A stretch of DNA of 64,000 bases from Butyrivibrio sp. MB2005 (GTDB taxonomy: Bacteria; Bacillota; Clostridia; Lachnospirales; Lachnospiraceae): positions 62,001-126,000 of the forward strand of contig NZ_AUJP01000003.1 in NCBI RefSeq assembly GCF_000424285.1. The letters run 5' to 3'. Below the pieces are notes generated by a model. It was not told where the DNA came from and searched no databases. It saw only the letters and a list, made by a program, of their open reading frames with translations. The position numbers and the translations under genes are program-made. Positions 9,324-17,824 of this stretch are shown here, piece by piece (the first letter of the stretch is position 1; every line of letters starts with the position of its first letter).

Positions 9324-10427
9324 TTATTCTGTTTCCGTATAACCTTTTAGATCTTCATCAGCTATATCATCATAGTGGACTACGAGATTTCTTCCGTGTC
9401 CCTTTGCATAATATAGAGCTCTGTCTGCTTTTCTTACAGCGTCGTGGTAATTGCCGCCATCATATCTGCTTACTCCCACAGAAATTGTAATTGGACAAAC
9501 CTCATTCTCTGTATGTTCAACTGAGTGTCTTATATGCTCAGCGATCCTTAAGCCGACTTCCATCTCAGCGCCAACAAGAAAAACTACAAATTCTTCGCCG
9601 CCCCAACGGATAAGCATATCTGATGATCTGATACATCTCTTTATCTGTTCTGCAAGAAATACCAGGACCTTATCGCCGGCATCATGACCGTATGAATCAT
9701 TTACTCTCTTGAATTTATCTATATCGATCATCAGTACTACAATATCCGATGATTGGGGTATGTTCAGTTGTTCAGTCTCGTCATCCGAAATGATCTCATT
9801 GATTTTGTTCCTGTTAAATGCTTCGGTAAGGTTATCGGTAATGGATGTTTTCTCCAGCTCCTTTTTTATCAGGTACTGATCCGCATAAGAGTTTTCCAGA
9901 ATGAGCATAATGAATATTATGCCTATGAAAACAGGCACAGCCAAAGAAATCATCATATTAAAGTGTTCATAATGATTCCACATGTTGGAAATAATTATGT
10001 TCAGCAAAACCAGTGAATGGATGGGGATGTGATATACCACAGGCATTCCAAGTCCGATGGCTAGAAATGCAAAATGCATTATTATAAAGCCTTCTCTGGC
10101 GAAATCCTTGTTTGGCAGATACCAAATGGACCATATCGTGGCCCACATGGATGCATGGGCTACCATATAATATAGGAAGACGCCATACCTGTAATCCTTT
10201 ATCCTGCGCTCGCAGACTGCAAGCAGAATAAGAGGTACTATGACAGAAAACCTCGGAATTAAAGTCTCTGCAGCGAATCTTCCGAAAATCTGACAATCAG
10301 AAACAAAATATGTTATCTCCAAAAGTCCTGTCAACAAAGCTGATAAAAAGGAGACCTTCCGGTAATAATCAAATTTCGATTGATAAAAAATATGAAGTTC
10401 ATCTCTTGGTATTTTTTTAGTAAACAT
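9324..10427 (-). CDS. Membrane-bound diguanylate cyclase (GGDEF)
   Basis: A 367-residue protein that should make the second messenger c-di-GMP from two GTP. The N-terminal half (about 20-195) holds about six hydrophobic helices and resembles no known sensor that I can name. The C-terminal half is a GGDEF domain with DNLTEAFNRN, DIDKFKRVNDSYGH and the active signature RWGGEEF. RSSD five residues earlier fits the product-inhibition (I) site. All hallmark residues are present, so it is probably active. It is a single gene and convergent with the SDR gene. With the EAL protein at 30938-32608 it gives the window both halves of c-di-GMP turnover. Confidence 0.9.
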   Translation of the reverse strand: MFTKKIPRDELHIFYQSKFDYYRKVSFLSALLTGLLEITYFVSDCQIFGRFAAETLIPRFSVIVPLILLAVCERRIKDYRYGVFLYYMVAHASMWATIWSIWYLPNKDFAREGFIIMHFAFLAIGLGMPVVYHIPIHSLVLLNIIISNMWNHYEHFNMMISLAVPVFIGIIFIMLILENSYADQYLIKKELEKTSITDNLTEAFNRNKINEIISDDETEQLNIPQSSDIVVLMIDIDKFKRVNDSYGHDAGDKVLVFLAEQIKRCIRSSDMLIRWGGEEFVVFLVGAEMEVGLRIAEHIRHSVEHTENEVCPITISVGVSRYDGGNYHDAVRKADRALYYAKGHGRNLVVHYDDIADEDLKGYTETE

Positions 10428-10494
10428 ATAAACATTTTAGCACAAAAAACATTTTGAACAATATAAATGAAAGTTGATAAAAAGCGAATCTGAA

Positions 10495-10534
10495 AATCTT
10501 AAGATTCTTATGGCAATCTTAAGAAAGGTTTAAG
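10495..10534 (+). promoter_or_regulatory. Possible OmpR/PhoB-type direct repeats upstream of the coiled-coil protein
   Basis: TTAAG-like pentamers occur at 10499, 10508 (TTATG), 10519 and 10530, spaced about 9, 11 and 11 bases. That is the pitch expected for tandem binding of an OmpR/PhoB-family response regulator. AATCTTAAGATT at 10495-10506 is also a perfect palindrome. The regulator is not in this window. Confidence 0.3.
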
Positions 10535-10603
10535 TTTACAAAAATATATTGCATTGTGATTTTTGGCGTGGTAGTATCACTTCCTGTCGGCGGTCAGCCG
10601 GCT

Positions 10604-10633
10604 ATTCTTTGAAGCCATCGCTTCAAGAAGAAT
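10604..10633 (+). other. Leader hairpin before the exported coiled-coil protein
   Basis: ATTCTT and TGAAGC pair with GCTTCA and AGAAT around a CATC loop, giving a long stem followed about ten bases later by a T-rich stretch. It lies in the untranslated leader, about 50 bases before the start codon, and could be an attenuator or a stability element. Function is inferred only. Confidence 0.4.
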
Positions 10634-10683
10634 CCCTATTGTTTTTATTTTTATTATTTTTTATGAAAGGCGGTTTATTATCT

Positions 10684-12840
10684 ATGAAACCATTTAAACA
10701 GAGTAACTCGATGAAAGAATTATTAAAGAAGCTTCGCAGGCACGATACCCTTGTTATGGGTGCCGGTGTTATGGCTGCAACAATTTTATGTGGTGCTTTT
10801 GTTTATGTAACAACACCTGCCATAAGTGCTGATGCGGCTGCGGAGGAGGTCCGTAAGGATTCTCTTGGAGTCCAGAAAAAGGCCAGCGATCAGCTAAAAG
10901 AGATCGACAATTATCTTGAGAAGCTTGATAGTGTCGTAACAGGCAGCCAGGATCTTATTAAGGAGATTCAGACTGTTCAGAGTGAGCAGAAGCAGCTTAC
11001 TGAAAAGACAATTGAAAATGAAAAGAACAATTCCACTGTAACAAATAATACCAAGGTGGTAGAGAAAATCGGAGGTCTTGATAAGGAGCTGGCATCAATC
11101 CATACAGAAATTCAGAACACATCCGATCAGGTAAAAGAGCTTAAGGAGAGCATGAATAAAGGTGGGAGCGATAACTCAGATAAAGATAAGGAGAATTTCT
11201 CACAGATTACAAATGCGCTCAGTGATATTAAGAAGGCTTGTGAAAAATCAAGTTCAGATGTTACAGCGCTGGCTACACAGATCAAGGAGAGCAAGGATAC
11301 TGCAGGAACTGATAACAAAACTGTAATTAATAATCTTGAGAAGATCGAGAAGCAGCTCGAGAAGGTAAATGCAAATGATACTCTTTCCAGAATGGAGTCT
11401 GATCTTTTAAGAACCCAGAATACTTACATCACCAAGATGAATGACCTTGAAAATGGCGTAGAAAAGGTAGATAAGAGCGTATCCGGAGTCGGTAAAAAGG
11501 TTGAGACAGGCCTTGCAGGTATCGATAAAAACGTTGACGGTGTTGAGAGCAAGGTCGGCGATGTGGGAAACAAGGTTGACGGAGTGGACAGCAAGGTTAG
11601 CAGTGTTGAAACAAAAGTTGGCGGAGTAGATGGCAAAGTCAGCAGCGTTGAATCCAAGGTTGGCGGAGTTGAAAACAAGGTTGATGGCGTTGGCGCAAAG
11701 GTCGATAACGGTTTTAATAATGTAAAAAGCGGTGTCGATGGTATTCAGCAGACTCAGAATGACACCAATGACAAGCTTGATACCATGGATGACAGAATGG
11801 GCTATATAGAGGAAGACATCGATGAGATTGACACTAATATTCAGTCCCTTTCTGAAAAGCTTGAAACGGTTTTTAACCAGGTGGCCAGCGGTAAGAGTAA
11901 ACTGGCATCCGCGCTTGCCACACTTGGAGTAAATGTTCCTGAGGATGCCAAATTTGCGGATCTTGAAAATGCAATAAAGCAGGTTCCTGAGGCAATTGTA
12001 AAGACAAGTAATGTTGAATATGTTCGTCACCATCACAAGGATGGAAAGGGTGCTTGTCCCTATGAGACCAGTAAAAATAAAGGCGGCTGCTTCCAGACCG
12101 AAGTAAGACACAGACATGGCCCTGAGTGTTTTGAAGAAAAAACATATTACAGCTATAAAACTGAGCACTATGATAGCAGAGAGTTTATGAATGGCGGCCC
12201 GGAGAAATACACCTGTGATCTGTGTCACAAAACATTTTTGCATAGCCCCTTACATGATGAGGAAACTGATGACGTTCTTCTGGCATCACAAAGAAACGTT
12301 ACAGGATGTAAAAAGAGGGTTGAAAGAAATCTTATCTGCAAAAAGAAAAATATGATTGAGTGTTATGCTCCAAATTGTGGATATTACGAGAATTCGATTG
12401 TTGAAGCTATCATTAAATATGATAAAAAGAATAATCTTGAAACATCTCTAATGAGCACAAATCAGGAAGTGAATTTTATAGACGGAGAGATACTGTTTGA
12501 AGAGTTTATTCCAAGAAATAATGATGATTCAGAAATTGAGGATTATTCTGAAACTGAAGTGGAAGGTGATGAAAACACAGATGGTAGTTCCATAGAACCG
12601 GCTCCGGAGGTTGGCGATAATAATGAAATTGCCGGTGAACAGCAGCCTGATGCTTCGAATGGAACGGAAGGCTCAGAAGCAAAAAACAGTGAGGTAGAAA
12701 ACGAGACTATAGAAGAGGAGAGAGAAGGTAGTGAAAGCGAAGAAGAGAAACAGACTGATAATTCTGTGGAAGTAAAAGAGGAAGCATCAGGGGATGGTAA
12801 TGACACGGCCACTCCTGAGGCTACTACAGAAAATAACTGA
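10684..12840 (+). CDS. Exported coiled-coil protein with Cys/His-rich module and acidic tail
   Basis: A protein of about 718 residues with no family I recognise. The start is ATG 10684, with GAAAGGCGG 10 bases upstream; longer in-frame starts lie before that site. It opens with a basic stretch and one hydrophobic segment ending TTPAISADA, which is a signal peptide or anchor. Next comes a long helical coiled-coil region. It includes a run of 7-residue repeats (11494-11710; VDSKVSS, VETKVGG, VDGKVSS type) like the trimeric stalks of tail fibres and adhesins. Then comes a compact module with many Cys and His (RHHHKDGKGACPYE, CDLCHKTF), suggesting zinc binding. The last 100 or so residues are Glu/Ser/Asp-rich. 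A cell-surface or envelope-spanning role is inference. The gene is monocistronic. Confidence 0.7.
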   Translation: MKPFKQSNSMKELLKKLRRHDTLVMGAGVMAATILCGAFVYVTTPAISADAAAEEVRKDSLGVQKKASDQLKEIDNYLEKLDSVVTGSQDLIKEIQTVQSEQKQLTEKTIENEKNNSTVTNNTKVVEKIGGLDKELASIHTEIQNTSDQVKELKESMNKGGSDNSDKDKENFSQITNALSDIKKACEKSSSDVTALATQIKESKDTAGTDNKTVINNLEKIEKQLEKVNANDTLSRMESDLLRTQNTYITKMNDLENGVEKVDKSVSGVGKKVETGLAGIDKNVDGVESKVGDVGNKVDGVDSKVSSVETKVGGVDGKVSSVESKVGGVENKVDGVGAKVDNGFNNVKSGVDGIQQTQNDTNDKLDTMDDRMGYIEEDIDEIDTNIQSLSEKLETVFNQVASGKSKLASALATLGVNVPEDAKFADLENAIKQVPEAIVKTSNVEYVRHHHKDGKGACPYETSKNKGGCFQTEVRHRHGPECFEEKTYYSYKTEHYDSREFMNGGPEKYTCDLCHKTFLHSPLHDEETDDVLLASQRNVTGCKKRVERNLICKKKNMIECYAPNCGYYENSIVEAIIKYDKKNNLETSLMSTNQEVNFIDGEILFEEFIPRNNDDSEIEDYSETEVEGDENTDGSSIEPAPEVGDNNEIAGEQQPDASNGTEGSEAKNSEVENETIEEEREGSESEEEKQTDNSVEVKEEASGDGNDTATPEATTENN
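11494..11710 (+). repeat. In-frame 21-bp (7-codon) repeats encoding a coiled-coil stalk
   Basis: Roughly ten diverged copies of a 21-base unit encode V-x-x-K-V-x-x heptads. They lie within the coiled-coil gene and have no spacer structure, so this is a protein repeat and not a CRISPR array. Confidence 0.75.
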
Positions 12841-12853
12841 TATTCTGCGTTCC

Positions 12854-12883
12854 TTGACAGTTGTCTGAATTCAGGTCTACAAT
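12854..12883 (+). promoter_or_regulatory. Promoter of the G3E GTPase gene
   Basis: TTGACA (12854-12859), an 18-base spacer and TACAAT (12878-12883), about 50 bases before the ATG at 12934. I see no clear Zur or NikR palindrome around it. Confidence 0.65.
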
Positions 12884-12933
12884 GTTAGCGTTGTTTAATA
12901 GAATTTGACTTTTTTGGAACGGAGAGTGATTAT

Positions 12934-14208
12934 ATGACAAAAATAGATATAATTTCAGGTTTCCTTGGCGCAGGTAAGACTACTCTTATTAAGAAGCTTT
13001 TAAAGGAAGCGCTTGCAGGAACAAAAACAGTACTTATAGAGAATGAGTTTGGTGAGATTGGTATTGATGGCGGATTTCTTAAGGAGTCCGGTATCGATAT
13101 CCGCGAGATGAATTCAGGATGTATCTGCTGCTCACTTGTTGGTGATTTTGGTACATCTCTTAAGGAAGTAATGGATACCTATGCTCCTGAGAGAATCCTT
13201 ATCGAGCCTTCAGGTGTAGGTAAGCTTTCAGACGTTATGAGAGCTATCCAGAATGTTGCAGACCAGAGTGCTGATCTTACTATGAACAGTGCTGTTACTG
13301 TTGTTGATGTCAGCAAGGCTAAGGTTTACATCAAGAATTTCGGTGAGTTTTTCACAAACCAGATTGAAAATGCAGGAACTATCCTTCTTACAAGAACAGA
13401 TAAGGCTGATGAAGCTAAGATTGAGACTGCTGTTGAGCTTATTCGTCAGCACAATCCCAAGGCTACAATAATTACCACACCTCTTGATCAGCTTGATGGT
13501 AAAGAGGTTCTTGATACCTTCGAAGGCAATCATGATCTTGAGGCAGAGCTTCTTAAGGAGGTTCTTGCGCAGAAGGCTGATGAGCATCATCATCACCATG
13601 ACCATGGTTCTGAAAAGTTCACTGATGAGGATGGAAATACAGTTTACAGAGCTCACAAGCACGACCATGATGAAGACGAGCACGAACATCATCACGACCA
13701 TGACCATGACGAGCACAAGGAAGTTCCGCTCTCGCAGAGCTCGCCGGAACACGCTCACACTAGCCTCGAAGATACCTCGGCAAGTGTTCACAGCCACGAC
13801 CATGACCATGACGAGCATGAGCATCATCATGACCACGATGAGCACGAGCACCATCATGACCATGATGAACACGAGCATCACCACGATCATGATCATGACG
13901 AGCATGAGCATCATCACCATGACGCAGATGATATATTTACAAGCTGGGGAATGGAGACTCCTGCTAAGTATTCCAAGGATGAGATTGAGAAGATGCTTGG
14001 AAGACTTGAGGAAGAGGAGACCTTTGGTGTTGTTCTCAGAGCAAAGGGAATGGTTCCCGATGAGAACGGTGAATGGATCGAGTTTGATTATGTTCCCGGA
14101 GAGCCTGCAATCCGTAAGGGAAGCGCAGATGTAACAGGTAAATTCTGTGTAATCGGTGCTGAGCTTAACGAGGATAATCTTGAAAAGCTCTTTAAGAGAA
14201 AGCTTTGA
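12934..14208 (+). CDS. G3E-family (CobW/YciC-like) GTPase metallochaperone with His-rich insert
   Basis: A 424-residue GTPase of the COG0523 group, which deliver or allocate metals such as zinc, nickel or cobalt. Walker A is GFLGAGKTT (9-17), the metal-binding motif is CICC (63-66), the effector-like EPSGVG follows, and the base-recognition region is LLTRTDKAD. Residues about 217-331 are dominated by His/Asp/Glu units and presumably bind metal. Inside this run, residues 262-285 break the pattern (KEVPLSQSSP onward) and are encoded by a reverse copy of the intergenic hairpin repeat described at 13717-13786. A C-terminal CobW-C domain follows (about 345-424). A terminator at 14239-14263 closes the unit, and a second G3E gene follows. 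Confidence 0.9.
   Translation: MTKIDIISGFLGAGKTTLIKKLLKEALAGTKTVLIENEFGEIGIDGGFLKESGIDIREMNSGCICCSLVGDFGTSLKEVMDTYAPERILIEPSGVGKLSDVMRAIQNVADQSADLTMNSAVTVVDVSKAKVYIKNFGEFFTNQIENAGTILLTRTDKADEAKIETAVELIRQHNPKATIITTPLDQLDGKEVLDTFEGNHDLEAELLKEVLAQKADEHHHHHDHGSEKFTDEDGNTVYRAHKHDHDEDEHEHHHDHDHDEHKEVPLSQSSPEHAHTSLEDTSASVHSHDHDHDEHEHHHDHDEHEHHHDHDEHEHHHDHDHDEHEHHHHDADDIFTSWGMETPAKYSKDEIEKMLGRLEEEETFGVVLRAKGMVPDENGEWIEFDYVPGEPAIRKGSADVTGKFCVIGAELNEDNLEKLFKRKL
13717..13786 (-). repeat. Copy A of the two-hairpin repeat, inserted in frame in a coding sequence
   Basis: The reverse complement aligns without gaps to copy D (40404-40473) at 56 of 70 positions by hand count. Stem-pair changes are compensatory: positions 7/23 are G-C in D and C-G in A, and positions 41/60 are T-A in D and C-G in A. 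It sits inside the His-rich insert of the G3E GTPase gene and, with two more bases, supplies 24 sense codons without a stop. Confidence 0.85.
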
Positions 14209-14238
14209 TGCTTATTGTAACCCAGGTATAATAATGAT

Positions 14239-14263
14239 ATCCCTCGTCGTTTTGGCGGGGGAT
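14239..14263 (+). terminator. Terminator after the first G3E GTPase gene
   Basis: ATCCCTCGTC (14239-14248) pairs fully with GGCGGGGGAT (14254-14263) if G-T pairs are allowed, with a GTTTT loop and a short T run after it. It lies immediately before the second G3E gene, so that gene relies on read-through or a promoter I cannot see. Confidence 0.65.
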
Positions 14264-14279
14264 TTTGTGGAGTTATTTG

Positions 14280-15248
14280 ATGTTTGGAAGGAATAGAGAG
14301 AAGAAAATGAAACCTGTATATGTAATTAATGGCTTTCTTGACAGTGGAAAGACAGACTTTTTCAAGTATACAATTGCTCAGCCTTACTTCAGAAGCAAGG
14401 GTAAGACTCTTCTTATAGTATGTGAAGAGGGCGAGAATGAATACGATGAGAAGCTTCTTAGCAATACCAATACAGTGCTTGAGACCATTGAGGAAGAGGA
14501 AGATTTTACTCCTGCAGCTCTTATGGCTCTTGATGCAAAGCATGAGCCCGAGCGTATTCTCATAGAGTATAACGGAATGTGGAATTTTAAGAATTTCAAG
14601 ATTCCCAACAAATGGAAACTGGAGCAGCAGATCACTGTAATTGATGCTTCAAGCTTTGAGCTTTATTTTACAAATATGAAATCACTTCTGTCAGAGCAGC
14701 TTAGGAATTCTGAGCTTATTCTGTTTAACAGATGTGACGGAATAGAAGATCTTGCTACATATAAGAGAAATGTTAAAGCGATAAACCAGAAAGCGGACAT
14801 TATCTTTGAGGATATGAACGGTGAGGTTGATGTGACTCTGGATGAGGATCTTCCTTTTGATTTGAATGCTGATCCTATAGAGCTTAACAATTTTGGTTAT
14901 GGAATGTTCTATCTTGATGCTCTTGAGCATGTAGACAGATATGACGGCAAAAATGTCCGTTTTACTGCCTTGGTAGCTAAACCTTTTGATATGGCTGATA
15001 ATGCATTTGTTCCCGGACGTATGGCCATGACCTGCTGCGCAGAGGATATGCAGTTTTTGGGCTTTAAGTGCGAATATGACGATGCTCCTTCACTTAAGGA
15101 GAAAGAGTGGGTTAGGGTAACAGCCAATGTAAGAAAGGCTCTTGTACCTGAATACCAGGGTGTTGGACCACTTCTTAGTGTCGTTGATATAGAGCATGTA
15201 TCAGAGCCTAAGAACCCTGTAATCGATTTTTCAAATCCTAATGAATAA
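14280..15248 (+). CDS. Divergent G3E GTPase fused to a DUF1980/YcgQ-like C-terminal domain
   Basis: About 322 residues from ATG 14280, which has GGAG 7 bases upstream; ATG 14307, giving the canonical start MKPVYVINGFLDSGKT, is an alternative. The N-terminal half is a CobW-type P-loop domain (GFLDSGKT), but the usual metal motif CxCC is absent and the EPSGVG region reads EYNGMWN. The C-terminal part (about 215-315) has RFTALVAKPF, PGRMAMTCCAED and EKEWVRVTA. It resembles the TIGR03943/DUF1980 domain of YcgQ, a protein encoded with a YcgR permease near zinc-regulated G3E GTPases in Bacillus. A metal-allocation role is inferred. The pairing with the gene before it supports this. Confidence 0.75.
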   Translation: MFGRNREKKMKPVYVINGFLDSGKTDFFKYTIAQPYFRSKGKTLLIVCEEGENEYDEKLLSNTNTVLETIEEEEDFTPAALMALDAKHEPERILIEYNGMWNFKNFKIPNKWKLEQQITVIDASSFELYFTNMKSLLSEQLRNSELILFNRCDGIEDLATYKRNVKAINQKADIIFEDMNGEVDVTLDEDLPFDLNADPIELNNFGYGMFYLDALEHVDRYDGKNVRFTALVAKPFDMADNAFVPGRMAMTCCAEDMQFLGFKCEYDDAPSLKEKEWVRVTANVRKALVPEYQGVGPLLSVVDIEHVSEPKNPVIDFSNPNE

Positions 15249-15254
15249 ATGATA

Positions 15255-15287
15255 ATCGCCGGTGGATTTTTTCTACCGGCGATTTTT
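15255..15287 (+). terminator. Terminator after the second G3E gene
   Basis: ATCGCCGGT (15255-15263) and ACCGGCGAT (15275-15283) form a 9-bp stem followed by TTTTG. Confidence 0.8.
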
Positions 15288-15320
15288 GTCATATAGGTAA
15301 TTCTTTTTTCTAAACAACAA

Positions 15321-15355
15321 AAAACTCCTGCACCGGTGAGAGATGCAGGAGTTTT
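15321..15355 (-). terminator. rpsT: Terminator of rpsT (bidirectional)
   Basis: AAAACTCCTGCA (15321-15332) and TGCAGGAGTTTT (15344-15355) form a 12-bp stem. On the minus strand it ends in a T run just after the rpsT stop. Confidence 0.85.
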
Positions 15356-15373
15356 TAAAATTCATATATTTAA

Positions 15374-15637
15374 TTATGCAAGCTTGTTAACAGCCTGAGC
15401 AAGACGAGAAACTTTTCTAGAAGCTGTGTTCTTCTTGAAAACGCCCTTTGACTCAGCCTTGTCGATAGCTGATGTAGCAGCAAGGAGTGCCTTAGCAGCC
15501 TCTTCCTTATTGCCAGCTTCGATAGCTGCTCTTACCTTCTTGATCTCAGTCTTAACACCAGACTTGATAGCCTGATTTCTTGCAGCCTTCTTCTGATTTG
15601 TAAGAATTCTCTTCTTGGCAGATTTGATATTAGCCAT
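15374..15637 (-). CDS. rpsT: 30S ribosomal protein S20
   Basis: An 87-residue basic protein that binds 16S rRNA in the small subunit. It begins [17 protein letters not shown] and ends near [11 protein letters not shown], typical for S20. The longer frame starting upstream is rejected because GGAGG lies directly before the ATG at 15637. It is transcribed alone and divergently from lepA, the usual Firmicute arrangement. Confidence 0.97.
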   Translation of the reverse strand: MANIKSAKKRILTNQKKAARNQAIKSGVKTEIKKVRAAIEAGNKEEAAKALLAATSAIDKAESKGVFKKNTASRKVSRLAQAVNKLA

Positions 15638-15733
15638 AACTTCCTCCATTATTATTACAAAAAATTTAATAGTCATCTAAGTTATATGGCTATGAAACCG
15701 GACACGGACAGTCAATGCCACATACACCCAAAT

Positions 15734-15762
15734 ATTTTAGTTGTTATAGTAGATTATGTCAA
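15734..15762 (-). promoter_or_regulatory. rpsT: rpsT promoter
   Basis: On the minus strand, TTGACA (15762-15757), a 17-base spacer and TAAAAT (15739-15734). This leaves a leader of about 90 bases before the rpsT start, long enough for translational autoregulation, although no known S20 leader motif was recognised. Confidence 0.75.
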
Positions 15763-15879
15763 GAGCTTTTTTGAATTACTGTACTTTACGACGCTTCTTA
15801 TGTTATCATATTTCATGGTATGCGTGCTACCCGGAATTAGTGCGCGCATGTATTATGTTTTTTAGGATGGATTTATAGA

Positions 15880-17697
15880 ATGGCTGAATTTGATCAGAGT
15901 AAAGTAAGGAATTTTTGCATAGTAGCACATATAGATCATGGTAAGTCAACCCTGGCTGATCGTATGATTGAGACCACCGGTGTTCTCACAAGTCGTGAGA
16001 TGCAGAACCAGGTTCTTGATAATATGGATATCGAGCGTGAGAGAGGTATCACTATCAAATCTCAGGCTGTACGTATGATTTACAAAGCAAAAGACGGTGA
16101 GGAGTATGTTTTCAATATGATAGATACTCCCGGTCACGTCGACTTTGGATATGAGGTTTCAAGAAGCCTTGCGGCATGCGATGGCGCAATACTTGTAGTT
16201 GATGCGACTCAGGGCGTTGAGGCTCAGACATTGGCAAACGTATATCTTGCCCTTGACCACGACCTTGATGTTTTCCCTGTAATAAATAAGATCGATCTTC
16301 CAAGTGCAAGACCTGATGAGGTTAAGGAAGAGATCGAGGACGTAATAGGTATCGAGGCTCATGATGCGCCTTTGGTTTCTGCAAAAATGGGAACAGGAAT
16401 TGATGATGTTCTTGAAGCTGTTGTTAACAGAATCCCGGCGCCTAACGGGGATCCCAAGGAGCCTCTTAAGGCACTTATTTTTGACTCTGTATATGACTCA
16501 TACCGCGGCGTTATCGTATTTGTAAGAGTAAGAGACGGTGTCCTTAAAAAGGGCATGACCGCAAAATGTATGGCATCCGGTGCTTCATGGGAAGTTGTCG
16601 AGGTTGGATATTTTGGCCCCGGCCAGTTTATTCCCTGCGATGAGCTTTCTGCAGGAAGTGTTGGATATTTTACAGCTTCCATCAAAAATATTCAGGATGC
16701 GAGAGTTGGTGATACCGTAACTGAAGTCAGCAGACCCTGCGCAGAGCCCCTTCCGGGATACAAGAAGGTAATGCCTATGGTTTACTGCGGCCTTTACCCT
16801 GCTGATACAGCCAGATATCCTGAGCTTAGAGACGCTCTTGAAAAGCTGCAGCTTAACGACGCTTCACTTTTCTATGAGCCCGAGACTTCACAGGCCCTGG
16901 GCTTTGGATTCCGTGCAGGATTCCTTGGACTGCTTCACCTTGAAGTAATTCAGGAGAGACTTGAAAGAGAGTACAATATTGATCTTGTCAGCACTGCTCC
17001 CGGCGTTGTTTACAAGGTTCATAAGACAGACGGAACAGTATTTGATCTGACCAATCCTTCGAACCTCCCTGATCCTTCAGAGATAGATTACATGGAGGAG
17101 CCTATTGTAAACGGCGAGATTATGGTTACCACCGATTATGTGGGATCCATTATGCAGCTTTGCCAGGAGAGACGCGGTAAGTATCTGAGCACAGAATATA
17201 TAGAGGCTACTAGAGCTATCCTTAAATATGAGCTCCCGCTTAATGAGATTATTTACGATTTCTTTGATGCGCTTAAGTCAAGATCAAGGGGATATGCTTC
17301 TTTTGATTATGAGATCAAGGGCTATGAACAGTCAGAGCTTGTGAAACTTGATATTCTCATAAATCGTGAGCAGGTGGATGCCCTTTCCTTTATCGTTCAC
17401 AAGGATGGTGCCTATGAGCGCGGACGCAAAATGTGTGAGAAGCTTAAGGGCGAGATTCCAAGACACCTGTTTGAGATTCCGATTCAGGCAGCAGTGGGCG
17501 GCAAGATCATTGCCAGAGAGACCGTTAAAGCTATGCGTAAAGACGTGCTTGCCAAGTGCTACGGCGGTGATATCAGCCGTAAGAGAAAGCTCCTTGAGAA
17601 GCAGAAAGAGGGTAAAAAGAAGATGCGCCAGATTGGTAGCGTAGAGATCCCTCAGCAGGCATTCTTAAGCGTCCTTAAACTGGATGAAGGAAATTAA
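15880..17697 (+). CDS. lepA: Elongation factor 4 (LepA), ribosome back-translocase GTPase
   Basis: A 605-residue translational GTPase. G1 is [13 protein letters not shown] (about 14-26), G3 is DTPGHVDF and G4 is NKIDLP. EF-G-like domains II, III and V follow, with the LepA-specific C-terminal domain ([20 protein letters not shown]). Length and ending are standard. The ATG at 15880 has AGGATGG about 10 bases upstream. The last 35 coding bases are part of a 49-bp tandem duplication that continues past the stop. hemW follows, a common Firmicute arrangement. Confidence 0.97.
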   Translation: MAEFDQSKVRNFCIVAHIDHGKSTLADRMIETTGVLTSREMQNQVLDNMDIERERGITIKSQAVRMIYKAKDGEEYVFNMIDTPGHVDFGYEVSRSLAACDGAILVVDATQGVEAQTLANVYLALDHDLDVFPVINKIDLPSARPDEVKEEIEDVIGIEAHDAPLVSAKMGTGIDDVLEAVVNRIPAPNGDPKEPLKALIFDSVYDSYRGVIVFVRVRDGVLKKGMTAKCMASGASWEVVEVGYFGPGQFIPCDELSAGSVGYFTASIKNIQDARVGDTVTEVSRPCAEPLPGYKKVMPMVYCGLYPADTARYPELRDALEKLQLNDASLFYEPETSQALGFGFRAGFLGLLHLEVIQERLEREYNIDLVSTAPGVVYKVHKTDGTVFDLTNPSNLPDPSEIDYMEEPIVNGEIMVTTDYVGSIMQLCQERRGKYLSTEYIEATRAILKYELPLNEIIYDFFDALKSRSRGYASFDYEIKGYEQSELVKLDILINREQVDALSFIVHKDGAYERGRKMCEKLKGEIPRHLFEIPIQAAVGGKIIARETVKAMRKDVLAKCYGGDISRKRKLLEKQKEGKKKMRQIGSVEIPQQAFLSVLKLDEGN

Positions 17698-17760
17698 GTA
17701 AGGAATACTAATCTTAAGCGTCCTTAAACTGGATGAAGGAAATTAAGCAAGGAATACTAA
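17663..17760 (+). repeat. 49-bp tandem duplication of the lepA 3' end
   Basis: Units at 17663-17711 and 17712-17760 differ at one base (agTaagg versus agCaagg). The first unit contains the final lepA codons and stop; the second is noncoding, so the reading frame is unharmed. Confidence 0.95.
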
Positions 17761-17767
17761 TCTAAAG

Positions 17768-17818
17768 CCTTCTCCCTATAATTAGGGAGAAGGTGTCAGC
17801 GAAGCTGACGGATGAGGG
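17768..17818 (+). repeat. REP-like palindromic element upstream of hemW
   Basis: An 11-bp perfect inverted repeat (CCTTCTCCCTA, loop TAAT, TAGGGAGAAGG; 17768-17793) is followed by GTCAGC-GAA-GCTGAC (17795-17809) and GGATGAGGG. Similar two-part palindromes are scattered in many bacterial genomes. Its last bases provide GAGGG six bases before the hemW start. Confidence 0.8.
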
Positions 17819-17824
17819 TAACTG

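Noticed and set aside
11407..12243. 278-residue antisense frame opposite the coiled-coil gene
   Set aside because: It is a product of the repetitive coding region on the other strand; codon use and start signals do not support it.
13228..13920. Met/Val-rich antisense frame opposite the His-rich GTPase region
   Set aside because: It is the complement of CAT/CAC/GAC repeats, with no ribosome binding site.
13560..13925. CRISPR-like or tandem repeat array
   Set aside because: The repetition is codon-level (His/Asp/Glu) inside a continuous GTPase frame, with no unique spacers.
15830..15852. Possible further remnant of the hairpin repeat (TAGTGCGCGC) before lepA
   Set aside because: Only about ten bases match, with no recognisable stems, so chance is likely.
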